A stretch of 63,201 nt of DNA. Origin: Sinomicrobium oceani. GTDB lineage: Bacteria; Bacteroidota; Bacteroidia; Flavobacteriales; Flavobacteriaceae. Of this stretch, positions 56,264 to 63,201 are shown piece after piece (position 1 is the stretch's first letter; each line of letters starts with the position of its first letter). Made by a program: the position numbers and the translations under genes. The stretch covers positions 1 through 63,201 of the forward strand of contig NZ_FPJE01000027.1 in the NCBI RefSeq assembly GCF_900119185.1, in the 5' to 3' direction. The notes under the pieces are model-generated. The model was not told the origin of the DNA and searched no databases. It saw only the letters and a program-made list of their open reading frames with translations.

Positions 56264-57685
56264 ATGTCAAGAAATAACCGAAAACAGTTTTTTGAGCAGG
56301 TCGAAGTTACGGATGCCGGTGCCAGGGGTAAAGGTATAGCCAAGGCCCCGGACGGAAGGGTTATATTCCTTTCTAATGCTATTCCGGGTGATATTGTCGA
56401 TGTTCAAACCACCAAGAAGAGAAAGGCCTATTTTGAAGGCAAGGCCACTAAATTCCATACCTATTCCGATAAAAGACAGGAACCGGAATGTAGTCATTTC
56501 GGGGTATGCGGAGGATGTAAATGGCAGAACATGCGCTACGAAGATCAGCTTTTCTACAAACAAAGAGAGGTGGAGAACAACCTGAAACGCCTGGGAAAAG
56601 TAACGCTTCCGGAACCACATCCCATCCTCGGCTCGGAAAAACAGTTTTTTTACAGAAATAAAATGGAATTCTCTTTTTCGGACAGCAGATGGCTTACCCA
56701 GGAAGAAATTGACAGTGGAAGAGAGCTAAAAGACAAGGATGCCCTCGGGTTTCACATTCCGGGGATGTGGGACAAAATACTCGACATCGAAAAGTGCTAT
56801 CTTCAGGAAGATCCTTCGAACACGATCCGACTCGCCGTACGCGGGTTTTCAAGAAAACAGGGACTTCCTTTTTTCAATCCCAGACACCAGACGGGATTGT
56901 TGCGAACCCTGATGATCCGTATCGCATCTACCGGAGAGATTATGGTACTGGTGCAGTTTTTCGAAAATGACCAAAATGGCATATCGCTGCTGCTCGATTT
57001 TCTTAAAGCCGAATTCCCGGAAATCACTTCCCTGTTATATATAGTTAACAATAAACCTAACGATACCATCTATGACCAGGAAGTCATCTGCTATCATGGC
57101 AGGGATCACATTTTTGAAGAAATGGAGGGACTCCGGTTTAAGATCAATGCCAAATCCTTTTACCAGACCAATTCGGAGCAGGCCTACACCTTGTATAAGG
57201 TAACCCGAGATTTTGCCGGTCTCACCGGTAAAGAACTGGTATATGACCTTTATACGGGTACGGGTACCATCGCACAGTTTGTAGCAAAAAAGGCAAAAAA
57301 AGTCATCGGGGTAGAAGCTGTCCCCGAAGCTATTGAAGATGCCAAAACCAATGCACAATTAAATCATATAGATAACGTTGAATTCTTTACCGGAGATATG
57401 AAGAAGGTATTCAATGCCCAATTTATATCCGCACATGGTGTGCCGGATGTCATTATCACCGATCCTCCGAGAGATGGCATGCACAAGGACGTAGTACAGC
57501 AGATACTCGATATTGCCCCGTCAAAAGTAGTCTATGTGAGCTGCAACAGCGCCACACAGGCCAGAGATCTTGCCCTTATGGATGAGATGTACAAGGTAAG
57601 CCGCGTTCAGCCCGTGGATATGTTCCCGCAGACCCACCATGTGGAAAATGTCGTACTTTTGGAAAAACGGCAAAACAGAAATTAA
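56264..57685 (+). CDS. rlmD: 23S rRNA (uracil1939-C5)-methyltransferase RlmD
   Basis: About 473 residues: a TRAM domain (about 1-60), a 4Fe-4S cluster motif with Cys76, Cys82 and Cys85 and a fourth Cys near 184 (DIEKCYLQ), then a SAM domain with DLYTGTGTIAQFVA, TDPPRDG and the catalytic cysteine in VSCNSATQARDLA. It methylates U1939 of 23S rRNA. The ATG at 56264 is chosen because the longer frame starts within the promoter. It is followed at short spacing by the two DUF genes, an arrangement often seen in Flavobacteriia. Confidence 0.93.
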   Translation: MSRNNRKQFFEQVEVTDAGARGKGIAKAPDGRVIFLSNAIPGDIVDVQTTKKRKAYFEGKATKFHTYSDKRQEPECSHFGVCGGCKWQNMRYEDQLFYKQREVENNLKRLGKVTLPEPHPILGSEKQFFYRNKMEFSFSDSRWLTQEEIDSGRELKDKDALGFHIPGMWDKILDIEKCYLQEDPSNTIRLAVRGFSRKQGLPFFNPRHQTGLLRTLMIRIASTGEIMVLVQFFENDQNGISLLLDFLKAEFPEITSLLYIVNNKPNDTIYDQEVICYHGRDHIFEEMEGLRFKINAKSFYQTNSEQAYTLYKVTRDFAGLTGKELVYDLYTGTGTIAQFVAKKAKKVIGVEAVPEAIEDAKTNAQLNHIDNVEFFTGDMKKVFNAQFISAHGVPDVIITDPPRDGMHKDVVQQILDIAPSKVVYVSCNSATQARDLALMDEMYKVSRVQPVDMFPQTHHVENVVLLEKRQNRN

Positions 57686-57702
57686 CTCTAAAAACCATCG
57701 AG

Positions 57703-58227
57703 GTGAAAAGACTTGCCTTAGCTTTATTCGTAACCGGCCTTGCAGTGGTCTTTCTCCTGGGCTGTGAAAAAGATGATATATGCCCCGAAGATTCTGTAAC
57801 CACCCCGCTGCTGGTCATTACCTTCTATGACAGAAATGATGCCACCACCAAAGAGGAAGTCTCTCTTTTGAGTGTCGTAGGGCGGGATATGGAAGACACA
57901 CTTCCCTCGGTAGACAGTATTGCCACCGACTCTATCGCCATACCGTTGAAGGTCTTTGAGGAAGAGACCGTCTTTGCCTTTATACGCCATACGCAGGATA
58001 TTACAGCAGGAGGAGACACTATCCCTACTCATAATGCCGACACTATAACATTTCGTTATCAGACCGACCAGATCTTTATTTCCAGAGCCTGCGGGTTTAT
58101 TACCAATTTTTCCAACCTTACCGCTACCCGTGACACGGAAGACAGCGAACGATGGATATCGTCTATCGAGGTTGTCAATCCTACTGTAGAAAACCAAAGT
58201 GCCGCCCATGTCAAAATATATCATTAA
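57703..58227 (+). CDS. DUF6452-family lipoprotein
   Basis: The 174-residue protein begins at a GTG 17 bases after rlmD and has a lipoprotein signal ending LLGC. The rest is beta-rich, with ICPED shortly after the lipidated cysteine and ISRACGFITNFSNL near residue 135. These match the DUF6452 group of Bacteroidota, whose function is unknown. Its end overlaps the start of the DUF6048 gene by 20 bases, implying coupled translation and perhaps a common complex in the envelope. Confidence 0.75.
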   Translation: MKRLALALFVTGLAVVFLLGCEKDDICPEDSVTTPLLVITFYDRNDATTKEEVSLLSVVGRDMEDTLPSVDSIATDSIAIPLKVFEEETVFAFIRHTQDITAGGDTIPTHNADTITFRYQTDQIFISRACGFITNFSNLTATRDTEDSERWISSIEVVNPTVENQSAAHVKIYH

Positions 58228-58972
58228 TACTATTATACTCCTCCTGAGCTTTTTCTGTGGGATCGCTCAGGAAAACGGCAATACGGAAAAACCTAAGGAC
58301 AGTATTGTCTATAAGGAAAAATACGGACTCCGTATCGGGATCGATCTCGGCAGACCCGTACGTACTTTTTTCGGCGACAATTATACCGGGCTGGAGATTA
58401 CAGGGGATTTCAGGATATCTAAAAACATGTATATCGCAGCAGAACTGGGTACAGAAGAGAATACGAGCAAGGAAACGCTTTACACCTTTACCACTTCGGG
58501 GAGTTATCTCCGGGCAGGTATCGATTATAACCTGTATGAAAACTGGTATGGTATGGAAAATCTCATTTTTGCGGGAGCCCGACTGGGAGTGACTACATTT
58601 AGTCAGAATCTTGACGAATATTATATCTACACGACCGACCCATACTGGGGTGAAAATAAAATTCCGGGGACTAATGAGGATATTCTCGGGGAATACAGCG
58701 GGCTCTCTGCACAATGGCTGGAGGTGCTGTTTGGCATGAAGGTGGAATTGTTCAACAACCTTTATCTCGGAGCTACGGTTCGCCTGGGGTATCTAATCAA
58801 TGACACCCCTCCGGATTCTTTTTCGAATCTCTGGATTCCCGGGTTTCAAAAAGTTACCGATGGCAGCAAATTCGGACTTACCTATAACTATACCATATCG
58901 TATCTTATCCCGATATTCAAGAAAACCAAAAAAGGGGCCCTTTATAAAGAAGGAGCCGCCAAAAAAGAATAA
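58208..58972 (+). CDS. DUF6048-family outer membrane barrel-like protein
   Basis: The 254-residue protein has a signal peptide (MSKYIINTIILLLSFFCGIAQ) and repeated amphipathic beta-strands with aromatic girdles (YGLRIGIDLGRPVRTFFGDN onward). It is likely to be an outer membrane barrel. The start at 58208 is chosen because it opens the signal peptide; an upstream GTG three codons earlier is in frame. It follows the DUF6452 lipoprotein with an overlap. Confidence 0.72.
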   Translation: MSKYIINTIILLLSFFCGIAQENGNTEKPKDSIVYKEKYGLRIGIDLGRPVRTFFGDNYTGLEITGDFRISKNMYIAAELGTEENTSKETLYTFTTSGSYLRAGIDYNLYENWYGMENLIFAGARLGVTTFSQNLDEYYIYTTDPYWGENKIPGTNEDILGEYSGLSAQWLEVLFGMKVELFNNLYLGATVRLGYLINDTPPDSFSNLWIPGFQKVTDGSKFGLTYNYTISYLIPIFKKTKKGALYKEGAAKKE

Positions 58973-58986
58973 CCACCGAAGATCAT

Positions 58987-59211
58987 CTATTTAATCTCTT
59001 TAGGAGCGGTAAACAACCACTTGACAAAGAACTTTTCCCCGGATGGTCCCCGTACAACAATAAACTTGGGTGCCAGGACCATAGCCACGATCGCAGAAGC
59101 TATCGCTGTCCACAGATCATGGCCCGGAAAAAAATAATGCAGCGCCGTACGGGTTAGAATAAAGATTACGGCAAAACATAGAAAGTTGTATAGTACTGCT
59201 TTATATTTCAT
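58987..59211 (-). CDS. Small two-helix membrane protein
   Basis: The 74-residue protein has two hydrophobic segments (about 5-22 and 30-48) and a short basic tail ending FTAPKEIK. No family is recognised. The start at 59211 (MKYKAVLYNFLCF) places the first helix at the N terminus; an ATG-initiated extension to 59250 is open but unlikely. It lies 44 bases downstream of the RlmL-like gene on the same strand. Confidence 0.65.
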   Translation of the reverse strand: MKYKAVLYNFLCFAVIFILTRTALHYFFPGHDLWTAIASAIVAMVLAPKFIVVRGPSGEKFFVKWLFTAPKEIK

Positions 59212-59254
59212 GTTTATAAAATTTGACAAGGTTGTTTTCCAAAGGATCACGACA

Positions 59255-60412
59255 CTACATCCACTTTCCTTTTTTACTTCCTTCGTACATTTCGTATTTA
59301 ACCAATTTACTCTCCAGGCGCCCGTTGAACAGTTTTATTTTTCTCGACGGTCTCAAACCTACATATTTAAGCGCTTCCAGGTTGGAGGTTATCAACCAGG
59401 CATCCGTTCCAGGATATCCTTGCTTCAGCGTATCGCCTATACTACTGTAAAACCGCTCCATATCCGTATTGGAAAGGCGTTCTCCGTAAGGCGGATTAAA
59501 AACCATATGTAGTTTTCCCTCGGTATTTTTTTCGGTAGCAAAAAAATCTTCCTGTTCCAGGGTTATATACTCAGCCAGGTTGGCGTTGCGGATATTGTCT
59601 TTAGCTTTTCGTACCGCAGAAGGAGCTTTGTCATAGGCGTAAATCTTATGATAGAATTCCCTGGTTTTGTTGAGACTGCTATCTGTAACCTTTTCGAAAA
59701 GATCAGCATCAAAATCCGACCACTTCTCGAAAGCGAATTCCTTTCGGTTGATATTAGCCGGAATGTTACAGGCTATCATAGCAGCTTCTACCGGAATCGT
59801 ACCACTACCGCACATCGGATCGAGAAAATCACTTTGTCCGTTCCATCCGCTGAGTAGCAGCATTCCCGCAGCGAGAACTTCATTAATCGGAGCTATATTG
59901 GTAGCCGTACGATATCCCCTGTGATGCAGGGATGCACCCGAACTGTCCAGAGAAACGGTACAGGTGTCTTTCTGGATATGAACACTGATGCGAAGATCCG
60001 GATGTTTCAGGTCTACATCAGGTCTCTTCCCCCGGATATTCCGGAAACGGTCTACGATAGCATCTTTGGTCTTTAGTGCTACATAAAGGGAGTGATTGAA
60101 CGCATCGGAATGCACTACGGCATCTACCGCGAGGGTCTCATGAACACTCATCAGGTTTTCCCAGGGGATCGCATACATTTTGTCGTAAAGTTCCTTTTCA
60201 TTCCGCACTTTAAACGATTGTACAGGCTTAACGATCTTCAGTGCCGTTCGCAAACAGAGGTTCGCCTTGTACATAAATCCTTTATCGCCCCAGAAAGAAA
60301 CGCTACGTACGCCGTTCTCTATATCAATTGCCCCGAGATTACGCAATTCCTGTGCTAAAATATCCTCAAAACCAAAGAGGGTTTTAGCGACCATTCTATA
60401 ATTATTTCCCAT
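59255..60412 (-). CDS. THUMP-domain class I RNA methyltransferase (RlmL N-terminal/YpsC type)
   Basis: The 385-residue protein has an N-terminal ferredoxin-like/THUMP region (about 1-165) and a methyltransferase domain with DPMCGSGTIPVEAAM and the catalytic NPPYGERL of N2-guanine/N6-adenine enzymes. It corresponds to the first half of E. coli RlmL and to B. subtilis YpsC, so m2G formation on 23S rRNA is the likely reaction. An alternative start six codons later (MVAKTLFGFED) is possible. Confidence 0.88.
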   Translation of the reverse strand: MGNNYRMVAKTLFGFEDILAQELRNLGAIDIENGVRSVSFWGDKGFMYKANLCLRTALKIVKPVQSFKVRNEKELYDKMYAIPWENLMSVHETLAVDAVVHSDAFNHSLYVALKTKDAIVDRFRNIRGKRPDVDLKHPDLRISVHIQKDTCTVSLDSSGASLHHRGYRTATNIAPINEVLAAGMLLLSGWNGQSDFLDPMCGSGTIPVEAAMIACNIPANINRKEFAFEKWSDFDADLFEKVTDSSLNKTREFYHKIYAYDKAPSAVRKAKDNIRNANLAEYITLEQEDFFATEKNTEGKLHMVFNPPYGERLSNTDMERFYSSIGDTLKQGYPGTDAWLITSNLEALKYVGLRPSRKIKLFNGRLESKLVKYEMYEGSKKGKWM

Positions 60413-60521
60413 TGTTCTTCTCTAATAAAAGGCAAAAATACATTAATTTAGCCCTTGGATAAAAAAAGGACAGGCTTTTGTTCTTTTCATACTTCCGCAA
60501 GCAAACACCTGACAGAAATAA

Positions 60522-61196
60522 ATGATAGATTACCTGTTGCCCATAGCAGCCGTTCTTGCCGGATTCCTGTTTGTCATAATTGCAAAACCAAAGGAAGGAA
60601 AGCAACTGAAACTATTCCTGGCTTTCAGTGGTGCATTTTTGCTTTCCCTGACGGTTTTCAATCTTTTGCCGGACGTCTACGCTCATAGTGCCGGTAAAAA
60701 CACGGGGATATTCATCATGCTGGGAATCCTGCTGCAAATCTTCCTGGAATTCTTTTCGAAAGGTGCAGAACACGGACATGTACATCACACCGGAAATAAC
60801 GACACTTTTCCGTGGATGTTGTTTTTGAGCCTCAGCATTCATTCGGTGCTCGAAGGTTTTCCCATCCACAAGCACGAAACGCTGGTCTATGGTATCGTCG
60901 TACATAAAATCCCCGTAGCCATAGTACTTACTGCGTTTTTCCTTAAAAGTGGGATAAAGGCATCTTACATTGCTACCTTCATGGTACTTTTTGCCCTTAT
61001 GACACCACTGGGAACTTTTTTGAGCACCCGCATACAGGGTATAGCACATTATTACGCCCATATATCAGCGCTCATTATCGGGATATTTCTACATATTTCC
61101 ACCATTATACTTTTTGAAAGCTCCGACGGACACAAGTTCAATTTTACAAAACTGGTAGTTATCGTAGCAGGTATTGCCATAGCATATATCATGTAA
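60522..61196 (+). CDS. ZIP-family divalent metal transporter
   Basis: The 224-residue protein has about eight hydrophobic helices. The ZIP metal-path motifs are in HSVLEGFPI (helix 4) and VHKIPVAIVL (helix 5). A short histidine-rich loop (EHGHVHHTG) lies between helices 3 and 4. It imports zinc or another divalent metal. The DUF4268 gene starts two bases after its stop, so the two are translationally coupled. Confidence 0.87.
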   Translation: MIDYLLPIAAVLAGFLFVIIAKPKEGKQLKLFLAFSGAFLLSLTVFNLLPDVYAHSAGKNTGIFIMLGILLQIFLEFFSKGAEHGHVHHTGNNDTFPWMLFLSLSIHSVLEGFPIHKHETLVYGIVVHKIPVAIVLTAFFLKSGIKASYIATFMVLFALMTPLGTFLSTRIQGIAHYYAHISALIIGIFLHISTIILFESSDGHKFNFTKLVVIVAGIAIAYIM

Positions 61197-61198
61197 TT

Positions 61199-61627
61199 AT
61201 GTTCAGCAGAGAGGAATCGAGAAAATTACGGGAAGAATTCTGGACATCTTTCGGAAAGTCATTTCCGAGAAAGTGGATTCTTTACAACACGAAGATCAAA
61301 GATTTTTCTTTTAAATTCTATTTTGATACCAAGAAGGCAGGTGTCGTCCTGGATATCGAAAGCCAGGATCTCGAAAAGCGCATTCACTATTACGAAAAAG
61401 TAACATCCCTGAAAAGCATACTCAAAGAGGAATATCTCCCTGAAGTTATATTCGAAGATGTATTTTTTCTGGACAACGGAAAGGAAATATCCCGTATCTA
61501 TGTCGAGAAAACCGGGGTTTCCGTGCATAACAAAAAATCCTGGCAGGAGACCATGGAGTTCCTGAACACCACCATGATACAGTTCGAAGATTTTTATTCG
61601 GAGTACGAAGATTTCATCAAATCCTGA
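61199..61627 (+). CDS. DUF4268-domain protein
   Basis: The 142-residue soluble protein is rich in charged and aromatic residues, with REEFWTSFGKSF near the start. It matches the DUF4268 group (PD-(D/E)XK-related by some classifications), which occurs alone or fused to nuclease-like proteins. No catalytic set can be pointed out with confidence. Its start is coupled to the ZIP transporter stop. Confidence 0.75.
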   Translation: MFSREESRKLREEFWTSFGKSFPRKWILYNTKIKDFSFKFYFDTKKAGVVLDIESQDLEKRIHYYEKVTSLKSILKEEYLPEVIFEDVFFLDNGKEISRIYVEKTGVSVHNKKSWQETMEFLNTTMIQFEDFYSEYEDFIKS

Positions 61628-61693
61628 GTACGACAAAGGGGTGCCGTACACCCCCCTTATACGCAGATATCTAATCTGCTCTCCACTAACTAC

Positions 61694-62917
61694 TCAATCT
61701 TTGGTTATAATAAGCGATGATATCTCATCATTAAAATCAATCTGTGTGAGACACGCCATATCCGAACTCAGAACTTCAGAAGACCCACCGAAATTATCGT
61801 GTTCATAGATTGTTACCGTATAACCGGAGGGTATCTTTAACGAAGAAATATCATCATTCTCCGCTCCGGCATCGATCAATTGTGCAAGTGTGTATGTTCC
61901 TTCATCGAGGGATGCTACTTCCTCCGTGTAATTGCAATGCCTGTAAAGCCCGACTCTTTCCTCAGGAATGCTATTCATGGGCCAGGGATATAGTGTTCCG
62001 CTAAGTACCGTATCCTCTCCGTATAATATATCGGAAATACCACTCAGATACGAACTGTAATCGCTTTGCCTCATATCGTACATCAAGTAAAGTCCGTACC
62101 CGTCGTTCAACGTCCGGGAAGCAAAATTAAGAGCTGTAGAAGAAGGAGTCTGATTGCTATGTATGGCGGCAGCACTTTCTTTTGTGGGAGTAAGACCAGG
62201 CACATTAGGAGCCGAATAGGTTGAATACATGGCATTCCAGCTATAATCCAGGTATTCCCCGGCCTGATTGCCATTCCACTCCAGATACGCCGTTGCAGGG
62301 CCGTAATAATAGAATGATATGATTTTGTCCGGGATAAGGCTTCTGAGTTCCTGTAAAAGCATGATAAAGGAACTATTATTAGGTTGCCCCGTTCCATTCT
62401 CACCATACTTGGCATATTCATCGTCAAAATCGATACCATCCAGATCGTACGTCTCTACGACATCGGCTAATTGCTCTGCAAAATCCCTCGCCGCGGCCCG
62501 GTCCGGAAAATTACAGATTCCCGCTCCCTGGTGATTACCCAAGATGGAAAGTAAGACTTTTATTCCGCGATCCTGCAGCGGTTGCACAAAAGTATCCCTG
62601 CCGTCGAGCACGGCCTGTACATTTTCATTGGCGTGAAAAATTGCCCGTTGATTGCCCGTGTCGTAATTGATATTGGCTGCAAAAATAATAGCGATATCAA
62701 AAAACGGAGCTCCGCTATCCGCCAGGCTGTAAGCCCCCGGATTGAGAATATTGCTTCCGTTTACTTCTACGTACATCACGCTGAGCGGACCGCTTTTGGC
62801 TACTGTAGTAGCGCTTTCAGAGGTCAATTGCTGTTCGTGGAGATCCTGTTCCTGCTGACATCCGGAAAACAGGATCAACACGACTCCTATCCACAATAAG
62901 GTTATTTGTTTATACAT
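61694..62917 (-). CDS. GH18 endo-beta-N-acetylglucosaminidase-like lipoprotein with C-terminal beta-gamma crystallin domain
   Basis: The 407-residue lipoprotein has a signal ending FSGC (Cys20). The GH18 barrel carries DGIDFDDE with Asp160, Asp163, Asp165 and the acid Glu167, a sequence very close to that of Endo H/Endo F1, which cut the chitobiose core of N-glycans. From about residue 318 a beta-gamma crystallin domain follows (VTIYEHDNFGG) with two calcium-clamp motifs, NDDISS and NDEISS. The domain pairing is unusual in my experience. It is probably surface-exposed. Its promoter lies at 62946-62975. Confidence 0.85.
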   Translation of the reverse strand: MYKQITLLWIGVVLILFSGCQQEQDLHEQQLTSESATTVAKSGPLSVMYVEVNGSNILNPGAYSLADSGAPFFDIAIIFAANINYDTGNQRAIFHANENVQAVLDGRDTFVQPLQDRGIKVLLSILGNHQGAGICNFPDRAAARDFAEQLADVVETYDLDGIDFDDEYAKYGENGTGQPNNSSFIMLLQELRSLIPDKIISFYYYGPATAYLEWNGNQAGEYLDYSWNAMYSTYSAPNVPGLTPTKESAAAIHSNQTPSSTALNFASRTLNDGYGLYLMYDMRQSDYSSYLSGISDILYGEDTVLSGTLYPWPMNSIPEERVGLYRHCNYTEEVASLDEGTYTLAQLIDAGAENDDISSLKIPSGYTVTIYEHDNFGGSSEVLSSDMACLTQIDFNDEISSLIITKD

Positions 62918-62945
62918 AATGTAAGATTTGGGTTATACAGTTCTA

Positions 62946-62975
62946 TAAAACTACAATACGTTATTTTTTTAACAA
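62946..62975 (-). promoter_or_regulatory. Promoter of the GH18 lipoprotein gene
   Basis: On the minus strand TTG (62973-62975), 19 bases, TAGTTTTA (62946-62953). The spacing fits the Bacteroidota consensus. Confidence 0.55.
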
Positions 62976-63120
62976 AAAATAAACATACTTTTTAGCCGAA
63001 CTGTAAGAAGTGAACGGCAGACAACAGGAAACAACCTATAAAAGTAGGAAATATCTTAAAAAACTAATAAGGAAAGAGTAGATGAAGCATCCTATGTACA
63101 GAAAAATTACATCAAAAAAA

Positions 63121-63147
63121 AAACCCTTCACGTCTTGTGAAGGGTTT
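63121..63147 (-). terminator. Terminator of the rRNA operon
   Basis: AAACCCTTCAC (63121-63131) pairs perfectly with GTGAAGGGTTT (63137-63147) around a five-base loop. On the minus strand it ends in a long T run, directly after the 5S rRNA. Confidence 0.9.
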
Positions 63148-63151
63148 CGAA

Positions 63152-63201
63152 GAAGGCGGCGACATACTCTCCCGCTCTCGCAGTACCATCTGCGCTCATG
63201 G
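63152..63201 (-). rRNA. rrf: 5S ribosomal RNA, 3' end only
   Basis: Read on the minus strand the end of the window contains GATGGTACTGCGAGAGCGGG and then GAGAGTATGTCGCCGCCTT, the conserved 3' third of bacterial 5S rRNA. The gene continues past the window. The 3' end is set at about 63152 from the pairing end GCCGCCTT. An rRNA operon therefore lies to the right, transcribed leftward. Confidence 0.92.

Overview
The window is chromosomal DNA from a member of the Bacteroidota, most likely the family Flavobacteriaceae. The reasons are a SusC/SusD pair, a PorT-type type IX secretion protein next to ubiE, DUF6452/DUF6048 genes behind rlmD, and promoters of the Bacteroidota form (TTG, 19-20 bases, TAnnTTTG-like -7 box) in front of many genes. 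Species assignment is not possible by eye.

Layout. Positions 1-1270 are an accessory edge: the 5' end of an IS1182-type transposase, a short unlisted gene for a double-glycine-leader peptide with a cysteine-containing core, three related hairpins and a perfect inverted repeat. Positions 1272-26135 are mostly housekeeping: M3 oligopeptidase, rhodanese, UbiA-like membrane protein, gcvP, a KAS III/methyltransferase/glycosyltransferase operon behind a 24-bp palindrome, rsmG, a fatty acid desaturase, an aminotransferase, ubiE-porT, thpR, xerD, ndh, an M20 amidohydrolase, an ECF sigma factor with a membrane partner, an S9 peptidase, a PlsC-like acyltransferase, and a Nudix hydrolase and a cyclophilin lipoprotein whose start codons overlap head to head.

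Positions 26222-45110 form a pentose/glucuronoxylan utilisation island. The xylose genes (xylB, xylA, SSS symporter) run leftward from a promoter covered by two inverted repeats. A divergent LacI-type regulator follows, then an SDR dehydrogenase with uxuA (mannonate dehydratase), and on the opposite strand SusC-SusD, a GH35/DUF5597 enzyme, a GH115 alpha-glucuronidase and a GH43 lipoprotein. A plausible flow is: SusCD imports glucuronoxylan oligosaccharides, GH115 and GH43 trim them, xylose enters through the symporter and XylA/XylB, and uronate passes through the SDR/UxuA branch. Three promoters of the island carry a CG-centred LacI-type site in the same register over the -33 TTG, and the SusC and GH35 promoters share a nearly identical block of about 49 bp.

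Positions 45467-63201 return to core functions: a nitronate monooxygenase-like protein, mnmA, yidC, pyrG, nhaA, rocD, a WYL regulator with a small downstream ORF, rlmD with two DUF genes, an RlmL-like RNA methyltransferase, a ZIP transporter, a DUF4268 protein, and an Endo-H-like GH18 lipoprotein with a C-terminal beta-gamma crystallin domain. The window ends inside a 5S rRNA gene on the minus strand with its terminator.
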